Source: Anaerolineae bacterium
GTDB lineage: Bacteria; Chloroflexota; Anaerolineae; Promineifilales; Promineifilaceae
Direction: 5' to 3'
DNA: 64,000 nucleotides
Assembly: GCA_023954475.1 (NCBI GenBank)
Contig: JAMLHW010000012.1
Location: 98,310-162,309, forward strand
This document shows, one piece after another, positions 26,116 through 35,358 of this stretch (the stretch's first letter is position 1; each line of letters opens with the position of its first letter). The notes beneath the pieces are model-generated. The model made no database searches. It saw only the letters and a list, made by a program, of their open reading frames with translations, and was not told the DNA's origin. A program made the position numbers and the translations under genes.

Positions 26116-28719
26116 TCAATCTCCTGTAAATTGATGCATGCCGGACCCGACTTCACCCATAAAAGTGTGGCTTGTAGCAGTTGGTAAGTAAACGGCCGCT
26201 TTCATGTTGGGTGGCAAGGCGAGGGTGAGGATGTAACGGCCGTTGGCCCGCTCCCACGCTACCTCAATCTCTCCTCGCTCAGTTGGCACCTTGCCGCTGG
26301 CGTGTGTGAGGCGCTTCCCAAAGTTGAGCGGCTTGATTTGCACGCGTGCAAACTGTGGCGCACGTGCCTGGACGCCCAGCACATATTCCTGCAATCCAAG
26401 CAGCCCAATCGCCCCCCACGGATGGGACAAACTTTGCGCGGCTATGATGTCAGAATCCCACCCTTCCCAGGTACAGGTTGCGCCCTTGGCCAAGTTGTTC
26501 GCCCAGCCATCCCAATCGCTGCGCGTATAGAGATCGAGCAGATGATCGCCGTCTCCCATTTCGCCAATGGCGCGAATGAGGTAGTAAACCGTTGGCATGC
26601 CGCTGCTCATTTTTAGCGATTTGATATGGTGGTAAACGGTCGCCTGGTGTGTAACGGGAACGATGCCCAACGCGAGCGGAAAACTATTCGCCTGTTGGGA
26701 AGCGTGGTTGCTTGGTGTGCCGTTGGCGCGTAAGCCATCGCAATAGACGCCGTCAGACGTCAACAAATTATGATTGATCGCAGCTTGAAGATCGTGCGCC
26801 CGCCGGCGGTAGGTTTGGCAATCCTCTTCACGACCGATGACCTGCGCGATCCTGGCGATGATGTCAAAATCAGCGTAGGCATAGGCATTGATGACGGTGC
26901 GGGCGGAGGTGTCCATGTCATAGCCGTAGCGCATCGTTGGTGGCCAGTCAATGATGCCGTGCTTGTATGCCCCACCGGCATCGCCGCCCGTCAGGTCGTG
27001 AATCAGGCCGGTCATTGCATTGTGATGACGATAGACATAGGCGGCAACCGCTTTTAGCTGGTCGTAGTTTTCGCGCAAAAATGCCACGTCGCCTGTTTGC
27101 ATATAGTAGTGCCAGACCCAAACGAGGTAGGCTTGCGTAAAATCGGGGATGTCGCGTGCGCCGTCGCCGTTGGGATAAACAGCATTGAGACGGCCGTCGG
27201 GCCAGTATTGGGTTTGCGAATCGAGAAACTCATGCAGCGTGCGGCGTGTCAATTTGCGTTCACCATAGGCCGCCATTGCTACCAGACTTTCGTTGAGGCT
27301 ATCGACCAAAAACCCCCCTTTCTCACGGGTGGGTGTATCGAGAAATTGTTCCTGCGCCCCTACGAGAATAGAGCGTTTGAGAAAGTGCCACACCTGGTTG
27401 AGTGTTGCGTTGGATGAGTCGAAGCACGAACGGCTTGCGTCTAATTCGGTATGGCGGACAAGAAAGGTGATTTTTTCGGCCGAAATCTCCTCTTCGCACA
27501 CAATCTCCAGATAGCGCAGCCCCAACATTTCCTGCGGCAAAAATACAAATTCATCCCCCACTCCATATGCAAAATAACGCATATCCGTTCCCTGATTGTG
27601 GAACAGGTTGATCGTGTCATCCGCGTTGAGTGTGTAGCCTGCCAGTAAAGATGCTTTGCCAGCCCCGTTAAAGATGATTTTCGGCCGACCCGCGTAGACC
27701 GCGCCCAAATCAACCAGCGTGCGCCCAGCTGCCGTTTGCCATACCCGCGCCGGCTCAATCTCAACCTCAACAATGCGCGTCAAATCAGGGCGCAGTTCAC
27801 CTGTCCAGGGAGGGGTTGGATGGGCACCGATGACAGTGGCAGGTAGCCACTCCGCGTCAATCGCAAACTTGTGCTGAGCACAGTCGAAGTAGCGTGAACT
27901 TGTGCTGAGCGCAGTCGAAGTAGCGCGAATCGCTTCGACGTAGCCGACTCCTTCATGCGCGTGACGGGCTGGTTGGTCGGGCAGCCATTGGGCAGCGCGG
28001 CTACACTGCCAGCTTGCGTCTGTGCCGACCGTAACCGTGTGGCCATCGGCATGGGTGATAATCGCTTTGAGTAGAAGGCCGCGTGTGCCAGCAGGTCGGC
28101 CCTGGCCGCCACCAAACCAGTGGGTCAACACCATCAACTCATTTTCTGCGTTTGATCGCAGATGGCCGGTTATATCGAAGGCATTGTAATATTGAAATTG
28201 GGGGTAATGGTAGCTGGATGATCTGCCGATTTGCACGCCATTCAATATCACTTCATACTGGTGCACAGCGGCGATGCACAGTAATGCTTGCTGCACGTCG
28301 CCACCTTGGAGAAGAAAAGATTTGCGCAGATAAGTGTAATCGTCTGGGTCGTCGTTGTCGCGCTTAATCCATTGTGCGCCGTGCCAGTCGTCGTTGTGCA
28401 AGAGGCCGGTAGTGAATTCGGCCGAATCACTCCACGCCTCCACCTGATCCGCCCCGTCCCACGTACGCACCCGCCAATGGTAGCGCGTCGCGGAGTGTAG
28501 TGGTTGACCTGCATAATCGATATGATTTTGGCTGGCGTCGGCAACTTTGTTGCTGTCCCACATAAGCACGTCGCGCATGGTCATAACCTGTATTTGGTAG
28601 GCGGTTTGTGCTTGATCAGCACGTGAGCCATCAATCCACCAACCAAAATATGGACGCCGACCCACCCCAACAGGCGCATCACAATCATCGACGCGCAAAC
28701 GAATCGGCCGATGATTCAT
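26116..28719 (-). CDS. GH78 alpha-L-rhamnosidase
   Basis: 867 residues with the GH78 domain order: N-terminal Ig-like (1-110), Bac_rhamnosid_N-like jelly-roll (about 115-290), concanavalin-like, alpha6/alpha6 catalytic barrel (about 430-770) and C-terminal beta-domain. The acid region is [14 protein letters not shown] near residue 465, where Glu takes the place of the usual DxxERLGW glutamate; downstream are [16 protein letters not shown] and [10 protein letters not shown]. No signal peptide. It removes terminal rhamnose from rhamnogalacturonan fragments. The ATG overlaps the Gfo/Idh stop by 4 nt. A 62-bp tandem repeat insertion lies inside (27866-27927). Confidence 0.88.
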   Translation of the reverse strand: MNHRPIRLRVDDCDAPVGVGRRPYFGWWIDGSRADQAQTAYQIQVMTMRDVLMWDSNKVADASQNHIDYAGQPLHSATRYHWRVRTWDGADQVEAWSDSAEFTTGLLHNDDWHGAQWIKRDNDDPDDYTYLRKSFLLQGGDVQQALLCIAAVHQYEVILNGVQIGRSSSYHYPQFQYYNAFDITGHLRSNAENELMVLTHWFGGGQGRPAGTRGLLLKAIITHADGHTVTVGTDASWQCSRAAQWLPDQPARHAHEGVGYVEAIRATSTALSTSSRYFDCAQHKFAIDAEWLPATVIGAHPTPPWTGELRPDLTRIVEVEIEPARVWQTAAGRTLVDLGAVYAGRPKIIFNGAGKASLLAGYTLNADDTINLFHNQGTDMRYFAYGVGDEFVFLPQEMLGLRYLEIVCEEEISAEKITFLVRHTELDASRSCFDSSNATLNQVWHFLKRSILVGAQEQFLDTPTREKGGFLVDSLNESLVAMAAYGERKLTRRTLHEFLDSQTQYWPDGRLNAVYPNGDGARDIPDFTQAYLVWVWHYYMQTGDVAFLRENYDQLKAVAAYVYRHHNAMTGLIHDLTGGDAGGAYKHGIIDWPPTMRYGYDMDTSARTVINAYAYADFDIIARIAQVIGREEDCQTYRRRAHDLQAAINHNLLTSDGVYCDGLRANGTPSNHASQQANSFPLALGIVPVTHQATVYHHIKSLKMSSGMPTVYYLIRAIGEMGDGDHLLDLYTRSDWDGWANNLAKGATCTWEGWDSDIIAAQSLSHPWGAIGLLGLQEYVLGVQARAPQFARVQIKPLNFGKRLTHASGKVPTERGEIEVAWERANGRYILTLALPPNMKAAVYLPTATSHTFMGEVGSGMHQFTGD
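27866..27927. repeat. Two tandem 31-bp repeats inside the rhamnosidase gene
   Basis: Units 27866-27896 and 27897-27927 differ at only two positions (A/G after GCTGAGC, T/C near the end). They encode residues [12 protein letters not shown] and the preceding ALSTSS segment on the minus strand, in a loop between the jelly-roll and the next domain. The reading frame stays open although 62 is not a multiple of three, so the flanks must be adjusted. It looks like a dispersed genomic repeat that landed in a tolerant loop. Confidence 0.8.
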
Positions 28720-30038
28720 GCTTTGTTTGCCATCTGCTCCGATAGCGGAAAAAGGTCATCGATCTGTACTATCGTGCCCGTATGCAGCGCACGATTGCCT
28801 GCGATCCCGACCAGAATCGAAGCCGCCCCATCGATGTGCGAAGCCGCCCGATTAAATGGATCATACGGCGGGTTGGGTGAAAATATCTGTTCCAGCATGA
28901 CGGGATCGGCCCCGCCGTGTCCGCCTTTTCCCACAGAAACTGGTACCTCATACGACTTGCCAAACATCGGGAAAACGCGCATCCGCGTCTGTTTAAATGG
29001 CCCCTTGCTGGCAGACGCTTCACCATCGCCGAGCAAGTGGGTGATGCTTTCCTCAATATCCATTTCGATGCGTCCTTTTGTGCCAGTTATCGATACGCGG
29101 AGGCCTTCCCATGGGGCATAAGCGACGAGACAGTAGGAGAGCATCGTGCCGTTGCTGTAACGAGCCGTGACAGCCAGCGTGTCTTCAATTGTGATCGGTT
29201 CGCCAAACACGTTGCGGTCGCGCAGGTAGCCCGTCTCCGCTTCCGCATCGAGATAAAGCCCCTTCAAAGCCTCTTGTGAGGTCAGCGAGAGCGCGAATGG
29301 ATCATCTTGCGCTGCCGGTTCGTTGGTGTAACGAATGTAGTCGTACTGTTCGCCGCGGGCAGCAGCATTCTGTTTGCCATAGAAGCTGAGATCACCCATC
29401 GCAAAGACGCTTTTGGGATAAGCATCGATCCACCAATTGACCAAATCAAAATGATGGGTTGACTTGTGTACAAGCAGCCCACCGCTGTTTTGTTTTTCGC
29501 GGTGCCAACGGCGGAAATAGTCAGCGCCGTGACTTGTGTCGAGTACCCAGGAGAAATCGACAAGCAGTGGTCGGCCGACCAGTCCATCCATCACCAGCTT
29601 GCGAAATTGGGTATAGGCGGGGGCATAACGATAGTTGAAGGTGACGATAAGCGCGCGCCCCGTTTGCTCGATGGTGGCATAAATCGCCTTAAGCTTTTCG
29701 GTGTCCGTGGTCAGCGGCTTTTCACTGATGACATCGCAGCCTAATTCCATTGCCCGCGTTATGTAGACATGATGGGTAGCATCTATCGTCGTAACGATAA
29801 CACTATCCGGTTTTGTTTCGGCGATCATTTGGTCAAATTGATCGGCATGGTAGGTGGGGCGTGCCGGCAAATCCAATTGCTCAAAGAGTTGTGCATTGTA
29901 CCAATCCATACGCGTTTGGCTCAAGTCGCAAAAAGCAACCAACTCAGCCACATCCCGATATGTTTGGGTAATAGCCCTGACAAACATGCCTGCGCGCGAA
30001 CCTGTGCCGACAATTGCATACCGTTTACGCTGATTCAT
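28716..30038 (-). CDS. Gfo/Idh/MocA-family oxidoreductase
   Basis: 440 residues from ATG 30038 (GGAGA six nt upstream). N-terminal Rossmann motif [11 protein letters not shown], then [10 protein letters not shown] and the family EKPLT motif ([12 protein letters not shown], near residue 100). It is longer than average (about 330-400) with an extended C-terminal domain. Proteins of this subgroup oxidise or reduce sugar hydroxyls with bound NAD(P). Placed between YesL/ABC genes and GH78, it probably processes a modified sugar from the imported glycan. Substrate unknown. Confidence 0.8.
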   Translation of the reverse strand: MNQRKRYAIVGTGSRAGMFVRAITQTYRDVAELVAFCDLSQTRMDWYNAQLFEQLDLPARPTYHADQFDQMIAETKPDSVIVTTIDATHHVYITRAMELGCDVISEKPLTTDTEKLKAIYATIEQTGRALIVTFNYRYAPAYTQFRKLVMDGLVGRPLLVDFSWVLDTSHGADYFRRWHREKQNSGGLLVHKSTHHFDLVNWWIDAYPKSVFAMGDLSFYGKQNAAARGEQYDYIRYTNEPAAQDDPFALSLTSQEALKGLYLDAEAETGYLRDRNVFGEPITIEDTLAVTARYSNGTMLSYCLVAYAPWEGLRVSITGTKGRIEMDIEESITHLLGDGEASASKGPFKQTRMRVFPMFGKSYEVPVSVGKGGHGGADPVMLEQIFSPNPPYDPFNRAASHIDGAASILVGIAGNRALHTGTIVQIDDLFPLSEQMANKA

Positions 30039-30147
30039 GTTCATTCTCCGAATGCCACAGCTTAAAAGCTCTTGTAATCAACAAAACCCTGATCAAGTAT
30101 GGATAAATTGCTTTACGTGAGCGCTCAAAGGCGCCCTTTGTCACAGT

Positions 30148-30801
30148 CTATGGCTGCAACAAATCGTCTTCCACCGCATAGCGTCGAATGACGCGCCAGC
30201 CACCCCATTGGATAATCAGTGCAGTAGCGGCAAAGACAAAGGTGAGGCGAACAAAGCCTGGTAAAAACAGGCCGAGAGTCACTGGAATTGCCGCTATCAG
30301 CACAACTGCGCCACCCCATAGTGGATGCGACAAGGCTAACTTTACTGCAGTTCTCAGCCAAATTCTCAGTGGGGGATCGACAGTGACGAGCAGGGGCCAG
30401 GCGTAAACGTTGAGCAATAGCAACACAATCGCCGCCAATATGGTCACACTCGTTGACACCAACGTTAGCAATTGCCCTTGATCCATTTGACGCAAAATCA
30501 GGCCGTTGAGCATCACGAGCAATCCAACGCCAAGATTGATCAACGTGAGGACTGTTGCTTTGCGCCAAAAGCGGCCCATATTTGCCCAAAAGGTGGCTAC
30601 TGGCTTGTCTGGGTCACGCCCTTGTGTCCATGGCGCGACCCCGGCAAATAGTGCTGCAGTCACTGCGGGAATGGTTACAATCAGCATAGCACCGAAGAGC
30701 CACAACAGATTGAGCAAAATGAACGTCGTCAGTGTACGAAAACGTTCCAACCAGTCTGCACGCCACGATTTGTGGCTGCGATCACGATCTGACACAATCA
30801 T
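30148..30801 (-). CDS. YesL-type (DUF624) membrane protein
   Basis: 217 residues with five to six membrane segments (FILLNLLWLFGAMLIVTIPAV near 30-50, then about 80-100, 115-140, 160-185 and 185-205) and the AALFAG motif typical of DUF624/YesL proteins, which are found beside sugar ABC permeases in rhamnogalacturonan and other polysaccharide clusters. ATGA overlap with the upstream permease indicates coupling. Exact role is unknown; an accessory of the importer is assumed. Confidence 0.8.
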   Translation of the reverse strand: MIVSDRDRSHKSWRADWLERFRTLTTFILLNLLWLFGAMLIVTIPAVTAALFAGVAPWTQGRDPDKPVATFWANMGRFWRKATVLTLINLGVGLLVMLNGLILRQMDQGQLLTLVSTSVTILAAIVLLLLNVYAWPLLVTVDPPLRIWLRTAVKLALSHPLWGGAVVLIAAIPVTLGLFLPGFVRLTFVFAATALIIQWGGWRVIRRYAVEDDLLQP

Positions 30802-31670
30802 CCTTTTAATCCTGTCGTGCTAATACCTTGCACGAGATATTTTTGGAAAGCGATGAAAAGGATAAAGACGGGAACGAGTGAGAGTGTCGCCATCGCAAAG
30901 ATCGCACCCCAGTTGGTCGCAGCATTGGGGTCAGCCATCGATCGCAATGCCAACGATACCGTGTAGAGTCGCGGGTCACTGAGGTAAATCAGCGGCGAGA
31001 GAAAATCTTCCCATGTCCAGTAAAACGAGAAGATGGCAGCTGTTATCAGGGCGGGCTGCATCAGGGGCAGGATGATGCGCCAGAAGATGGCAAAGCGTCC
31101 TGCACCGTCGATCTCGGCCGCTTCGTCCAAGTCGCGCGGGATTCCGCGAATAAACTGAACCATGAGGAAGATGAAGAAGGGGCCACCAGCGAGACGTGGC
31201 ACGATCAATGGCAGGAATGTGTTGACCCAACCCAGTTCGTTAAAGAGAATGTATTGTGGAATCAATAACACCTGACCCGGCAGCATCAAAGTCAGAATCA
31301 TGATGGAAAACCAGAAGTTGCGTCCCTTGAATTTGATGCGTGCGAAGCCGTAAGCGATGAAGGCGGAGGAGCCGACGATGGCGAGTGTTCCAAAACCCGC
31401 ATAGAGTAATGAATTGCGGAAGTAGGTGGCGAATGTGATACCGCCAAATCCGGCCCACCCTTCGCTATAGTTACCCCAGGCAAATGTTTTTGGAATCAGC
31501 GACGTGACATTAGTCCAGATCTCTGATGGCCCCTTGAATGAACTGGAGATCATCCAAATAATTGGGTAGATCATGAGCAGGCAGAGGCCGCCAACGATGA
31601 GGTGAAAAAGGACGTCTCTTGATCGAATAGAGCGTTTTTTCTTTTGGGGTGTGGTAGGTGTCGCTTGCAT
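30798..31670 (-). CDS. Sugar ABC transporter permease (MalG/LplC type)
   Basis: 290 residues from ATG 31670, which has GAGGG upstream and gives a normal N-terminal basic region (MQATPTTPQKKKRSIRSRD). Six membrane segments and the EAA loop DEAAEIDGAGRFAIFWRIILP, which contacts the ATPase. It is the second permease of a CUT1 system: lipoprotein 32739-34130, permease 31675-32616. No ATPase gene is in the operon, so it likely uses a shared MsmX/UgpC-like ATPase, as in Bacillus YtcQ-YteP-YtcP. Confidence 0.9.
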   Translation of the reverse strand: MQATPTTPQKKKRSIRSRDVLFHLIVGGLCLLMIYPIIWMISSSFKGPSEIWTNVTSLIPKTFAWGNYSEGWAGFGGITFATYFRNSLLYAGFGTLAIVGSSAFIAYGFARIKFKGRNFWFSIMILTLMLPGQVLLIPQYILFNELGWVNTFLPLIVPRLAGGPFFIFLMVQFIRGIPRDLDEAAEIDGAGRFAIFWRIILPLMQPALITAAIFSFYWTWEDFLSPLIYLSDPRLYTVSLALRSMADPNAATNWGAIFAMATLSLVPVFILFIAFQKYLVQGISTTGLKG

Positions 31671-31674
31671 GAGA

Positions 31675-32616
31675 TTATCCCTCATCTTCATAAAAGACCC
31701 ATGCGCTGGAGGTCTTGAATGCGATTGCTGTAAAGATGGCGATGATGACTAGCAATACCCATGCCATTGCGGTGCCGTACCCCATCTGGAAATTGACAAA
31801 TGCGCGCTGGTAAAGATAAAGCGCATAGAAAAGGGTAGAATCAAGTGGGCCACCGTTGGTAATGACGAGGGCTTGCGTAAACACGAGAAATCCACTAATT
31901 AACTGCATGATCAGGTTGAAAAAGATGACGGAGGAGAGCAGCGGAATGGTGATATGGAAGAATTTGCGCCACGGTGTTGCACCGTCAATTTCGGCCGATT
32001 CATACAAAGATTCCGGTATCTGACGCAACCCCGCTAAAAAGATCAACATCGGAGAGCCGAATTGCCAGACTGCCAGTAAAATCAACGTCCAGATAGCCGA
32101 GCTGGGCAATCCAATCCATGCTTGTGAGGCCGGCACACCGAGAATGTTCAGGAAGCCGTTAAACACACCATCGGAGGCAAAAATCCGTCGCCACATCAAC
32201 GCGACAGCCACACTACCACCGATAATCGAAGGGGCATAATAAGCGGCACGGTAAAAGCCGATGCCCCGTCGATGATTATCAAGAATCATCGCCACCGCCA
32301 GTGCAAAGGTCAAACGTGCGGGAATAGCTGCAAACACATAGTAGAATGTCGCCCGCACTGCTTTCCAATAACGCGGATCATTAAAGAACATCGTCTCAAA
32401 GTTTTGCAATCCAACCCACTCAGGAGCTGAGGTCAAATTGTAGTCAGTAAAAGCAAGATAAAGCGAGCCAATAAGTGGAAGCAGCGTAAAAATCAAAAAG
32501 CCGATCAGCCACGGTGAAATGAACATGTAACCTGAGAGCGTCTCTCTGCGTTCACGTTTGCGCTCACTTGCCCTATGTTGCTCTGCCGCGGCCGTTTGTG
32601 CTGTAGTCGTTGCCAT
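31675..32616 (-). CDS. Sugar ABC transporter permease (MalF/UgpA type)
   Basis: 313 residues, six membrane segments after a basic cytoplasmic N-terminus (ERKRERRETLSGY), EAA loop ESAEIDGATPWRKFFHITIP. AGGAG eight nt before ATG 32616. Forms the heterodimeric channel with the MalG-type permease 4 nt downstream. Likely imports rhamnogalacturonan or pectin oligosaccharides, inferred from the operon. Confidence 0.9.
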   Translation of the reverse strand: MATTTAQTAAAEQHRASERKRERRETLSGYMFISPWLIGFLIFTLLPLIGSLYLAFTDYNLTSAPEWVGLQNFETMFFNDPRYWKAVRATFYYVFAAIPARLTFALAVAMILDNHRRGIGFYRAAYYAPSIIGGSVAVALMWRRIFASDGVFNGFLNILGVPASQAWIGLPSSAIWTLILLAVWQFGSPMLIFLAGLRQIPESLYESAEIDGATPWRKFFHITIPLLSSVIFFNLIMQLISGFLVFTQALVITNGGPLDSTLFYALYLYQRAFVNFQMGYGTAMAWVLLVIIAIFTAIAFKTSSAWVFYEDEG

Positions 32617-32684
32617 GATGAGTCTCCTAATAGTGGGGCTGAGCAGTCAGAAGTAACCTCGCCCATTAACATCCTGGACTATGG

Positions 32685-32720
32685 CCATCTTGCTCACTTC
32701 TTTCACAGTGAGCAAGATGG
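32685..32720. promoter_or_regulatory. Strong hairpin between binding-protein and permease genes
   Basis: Perfect 13-bp arms CCATCTTGCTCAC (32685-32697) and GTGAGCAAGATGG (32708-32720) with a 10-nt loop. On the minus strand it follows the lipoprotein stop by about 18 nt and has no T-run, so it resembles the mRNA-stabilising or attenuating hairpins known between binding-protein and permease genes in other operons. Confidence 0.75.
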
Positions 32721-32738
32721 TCTTGTTACAGTAATAGG

Positions 32739-34130
32739 TTACTGGTTGGCTAGTAAGGCGTTACCTTGTTCAATGAGGAGTGCAACTGCGTCCTCTGGCG
32801 TGATCTGTTCGAACAACAACGGTTCCATGACTTGTGGCCCATAGATGTTGGTTAATAGATCGCCGTGTGCTGTTGGATCGGGCGGACGGATTGGGCTGAC
32901 GTCGAGGCCAGCAAGGAAATCAAACGTTGCGGCAGAAGGAGCGGAAACGACTGGCTTAATCGCCTCTACAATAGCCGTTGAGATCGGCACGCCGCGTTCG
33001 GCCGCCAATATCTCATTCGCTTCAACTGAATTGGTGAAATAGTCGATGAAGATTGCTCCGGCATCCGGATTGTTACCTTGCGATGTCAGCGAGAAGAACA
33101 TTGATGGCTTGAGGAAGTTGGCCGATTGCGTTGCATCAACTGAACGCGGCACGGGCAGCATCATCAAGTTGCGGTCTTCACCTGCTGCTGTGTTGAGCGC
33201 GACAAACTGGTTAGTATGGGCAAAGTACATCGCTGCGTCACCCGTTACAAACTTGTTGGTTTCCAGTGTGGACGGGTTGGCCGATTCTTCTGAATAGTGG
33301 GGAATTGCCCCCGCATCTTGCAAGCGCATAATCATCGCATAATGGTCGATCAACGGCTGCGGGTTGTCGGTGAAGCCCAGTGATTTGCCATCCTCACTGT
33401 AGAAACCGCTGCCTAACGAAAGATAGAGCGCATTGACTTGTCCATTGTCGGTGGCCCAACCACCGGCGATACCGTATTTGCCGGTCGCCTCGTGAATTGC
33501 CATCACAGTTTCTTCAAAGTCAGCCCACGTCCAATCGGGTGCAGGAACAGGAACGCCGGCCTCTTCGAAGATATCCAGATCAATGACGTAGGATTGGGAA
33601 TTTGTGCCGAGACTGAGCGCATACAACTCGTCGCCGATACGACCACCCTCAATAGCACTGTCCGGCACACTCGAAAGATCAATTACGCCAGATTCAATAT
33701 AGGGGTCAAGCGGAATCAATAAACCGTCTTGAGCAAACTGGAAGAAGCGAGCGTAGTCCTGCTGGATTACGTCGGGCAGATTGCCACCGGCACCTTTGGT
33801 TGCCAGTGATGTCCAGTAATCGCCCCAACCGACGAATTCATAGACGATGTTGTATTCCGGGTGTGATTCTTGAAAAAGCTCGACAGTGGCAATTGTTCGC
33901 TCATGACGGTCCTGGGAACCCCACCATTGGAGGCTGAACTCCTCTTGTGCAGCAGATGAGTCAGATGGATCTTCGGCCGAATCTGATTCTTCCATGTCGC
34001 CAGCAACTTCGGCCGAATCAGTCGTCGGTTCCGTCGCCGTTCCCTCGTCTGTTGAACAGGCTACTAACCACAACAACATCGCTATCAAAACCAAAAACAG
34101 GTGCATAGGGTGCTTAAAAAAACGTTTCAT
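32739..34130 (-). CDS. Extracellular sugar-binding lipoprotein of the ABC importer
   Basis: 463 residues. Signal peptide with lipobox WLVAC (Cys25). The next 45 residues are an acidic Ser/Thr/Glu-rich linker containing SAE twice, both coming from TCGGCCGA octamers. The mature domain (about 70-463) has the CUT1 solute-binding-protein pattern (SLQWWGSQDRHERTIATVEL, YDFVGW-like YEFVGWGDYW, KFVTGDAAMYFAHT). Captures the oligosaccharide outside the membrane. It is the first gene of the minus-strand operon and probably controlled by the palindrome upstream. Confidence 0.9.
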   Translation of the reverse strand: MKRFFKHPMHLFLVLIAMLLWLVACSTDEGTATEPTTDSAEVAGDMEESDSAEDPSDSSAAQEEFSLQWWGSQDRHERTIATVELFQESHPEYNIVYEFVGWGDYWTSLATKGAGGNLPDVIQQDYARFFQFAQDGLLIPLDPYIESGVIDLSSVPDSAIEGGRIGDELYALSLGTNSQSYVIDLDIFEEAGVPVPAPDWTWADFEETVMAIHEATGKYGIAGGWATDNGQVNALYLSLGSGFYSEDGKSLGFTDNPQPLIDHYAMIMRLQDAGAIPHYSEESANPSTLETNKFVTGDAAMYFAHTNQFVALNTAAGEDRNLMMLPVPRSVDATQSANFLKPSMFFSLTSQGNNPDAGAIFIDYFTNSVEANEILAAERGVPISTAIVEAIKPVVSAPSAATFDFLAGLDVSPIRPPDPTAHGDLLTNIYGPQVMEPLLFEQITPEDAVALLIEQGNALLANQ

Positions 34131-34480
34131 TTGTCTACCTTCTCCTAAATTAGGTGATTCTGCCGAGTCAAAATCACTGGTTTTGCGATTCCGCTGACAA
34201 CGTACTTGTCAACTGAATCATAATAGTGTATCATATATTGTATATGATATATCATATATGATATACGAAAATCGAGATACGTCAAGCACGAACTTTGAAA
34301 TACAAAATATTGGGACACCAGACTCTATACTCAAGTTTCCACTAACATAGAAGCTTGATTTCTATTGACCACATTGGTCATTAACGCAAAAATACTAGAA
34401 AGTTGATCGCACAGTCCAAGGTTAATTAAAAGAAGAGTGCCGCTCAGAGAATGCACGCAACATAATAAGGAAGTAGCACA
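34131..34480. other. 350-nt divergent intergenic region between catabolic operons
   Basis: It drives the minus-strand importer/hexuronate operon and the plus-strand GntR operon. It holds the AT-rich palindromic array at 34230-34266. From 34270 to 34480 the sequence is AT-rich without a clear consensus promoter; AAGGAA (about 34467) serves the GntR gene start. Confidence 0.6.
34241..34264. promoter_or_regulatory. Overlapping AT-rich palindromes, candidate GntR operator
   Basis: TATATGATATATCATATA (34241-34258) is a perfect 18-bp palindrome; ATATCATATATGATAT (34249-34264) is a second perfect one sharing half of it; a further half-site TATCATA precedes at 34230. The array lies about 110 nt upstream of the binding-protein gene and 215 nt upstream of the GntR gene. 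Several FCD-type GntR regulators bind AT-rich palindromes of this size, so autoregulation plus control of the importer is a reasonable inference. Confidence 0.55.
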
Positions 34481-35203
34481 ATGAGCATGGTATACCGTAG
34501 TAAAAATGAAGTAGTCTACGACGAATTGCATAGGGCGATTATCAGAGGTGAGTATGCAAGTGGAACGCGCATTGTGATTGATGATGCAGCAGCCAAGTTT
34601 GGGGTCAGTGCTATCCCTATCCGCGAAGCATTGCGTCAACTTGAGGCAGATGGCTTTGTGACGATCGTCCCCTATGCCGGCGCAACGGTAACGGAGATCG
34701 ATGCGGAATCTATCTATGAGGTATTCGCCCTACTCGAGACGATGGAGGCGATTTGTGCACGGTCTGCCACAACCAGAGCCACAGACGAAGATCTTGACCA
34801 CTTGGACAGTCTTGTGCAGCAGATGGATGATTGTCTGGAAAATTGCCAGGAAAATACCGATAGATGGGCAAGGCTCAACAAAGAGTTTCACTTACAAATT
34901 TGCGACATTGCCGAGACGCGCTTGATCGAACCGATGATTCGCAAGGTGCTTGATCATTGGGATCGACTGCGCATGCAATATATGGAAGAAGTGCTGACAG
35001 CACGCCTGGCACTCGCGCAAGAAGAACATCGTCAGATTGTTGCGGCGATGCGCCGACGCGATGGCAAGGAAGCCACACGCTTGTTGCGACTGCACAATCA
35101 GCACGCACTGGAATCATACGAACAGTTTTTACAAGCGCAGGGGCTTTTGGACGGCGAGGCAGATGTGCACGGTGATACAACGGCATCCAATGGCAATGCT
35201 TGA
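34481..35203 (+). CDS. GntR-family regulator, FCD (FadR-type) subgroup
   Basis: 240 residues. Winged helix N-terminus at about 5-75 (VYDELHRAIIRGEY, DDAAAKFGVSAIPIREALRQLEADGFV), then the all-helical FCD ligand domain (about 85-220) with the typical LLETMEAICAR start and metal-site histidines (NKEFHLQIC, EEHRQIVAAM, HNQHALESY). FCD regulators sense organic or sugar acids and often repress uronate genes. First gene of the divergent plus-strand operon. Ligand not identifiable from the sequence. Confidence 0.9.
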   Translation: MSMVYRSKNEVVYDELHRAIIRGEYASGTRIVIDDAAAKFGVSAIPIREALRQLEADGFVTIVPYAGATVTEIDAESIYEVFALLETMEAICARSATTRATDEDLDHLDSLVQQMDDCLENCQENTDRWARLNKEFHLQICDIAETRLIEPMIRKVLDHWDRLRMQYMEEVLTARLALAQEEHRQIVAAMRRRDGKEATRLLRLHNQHALESYEQFLQAQGLLDGEADVHGDTTASNGNA

Positions 35204-35358
35204 GGCAGGCTGCAAATTCGCGAGCATTTTGCATTGACTGGAATGGTTTGGCGCGTTATCGGCCGAATGTGACGTGACATTGGAGTAACACAACCATGCG
35301 GGTAGGTAACTGGTTCGACACTGCTTCCTAACCCAATTGGCCAATCAAGGGAGACAGT

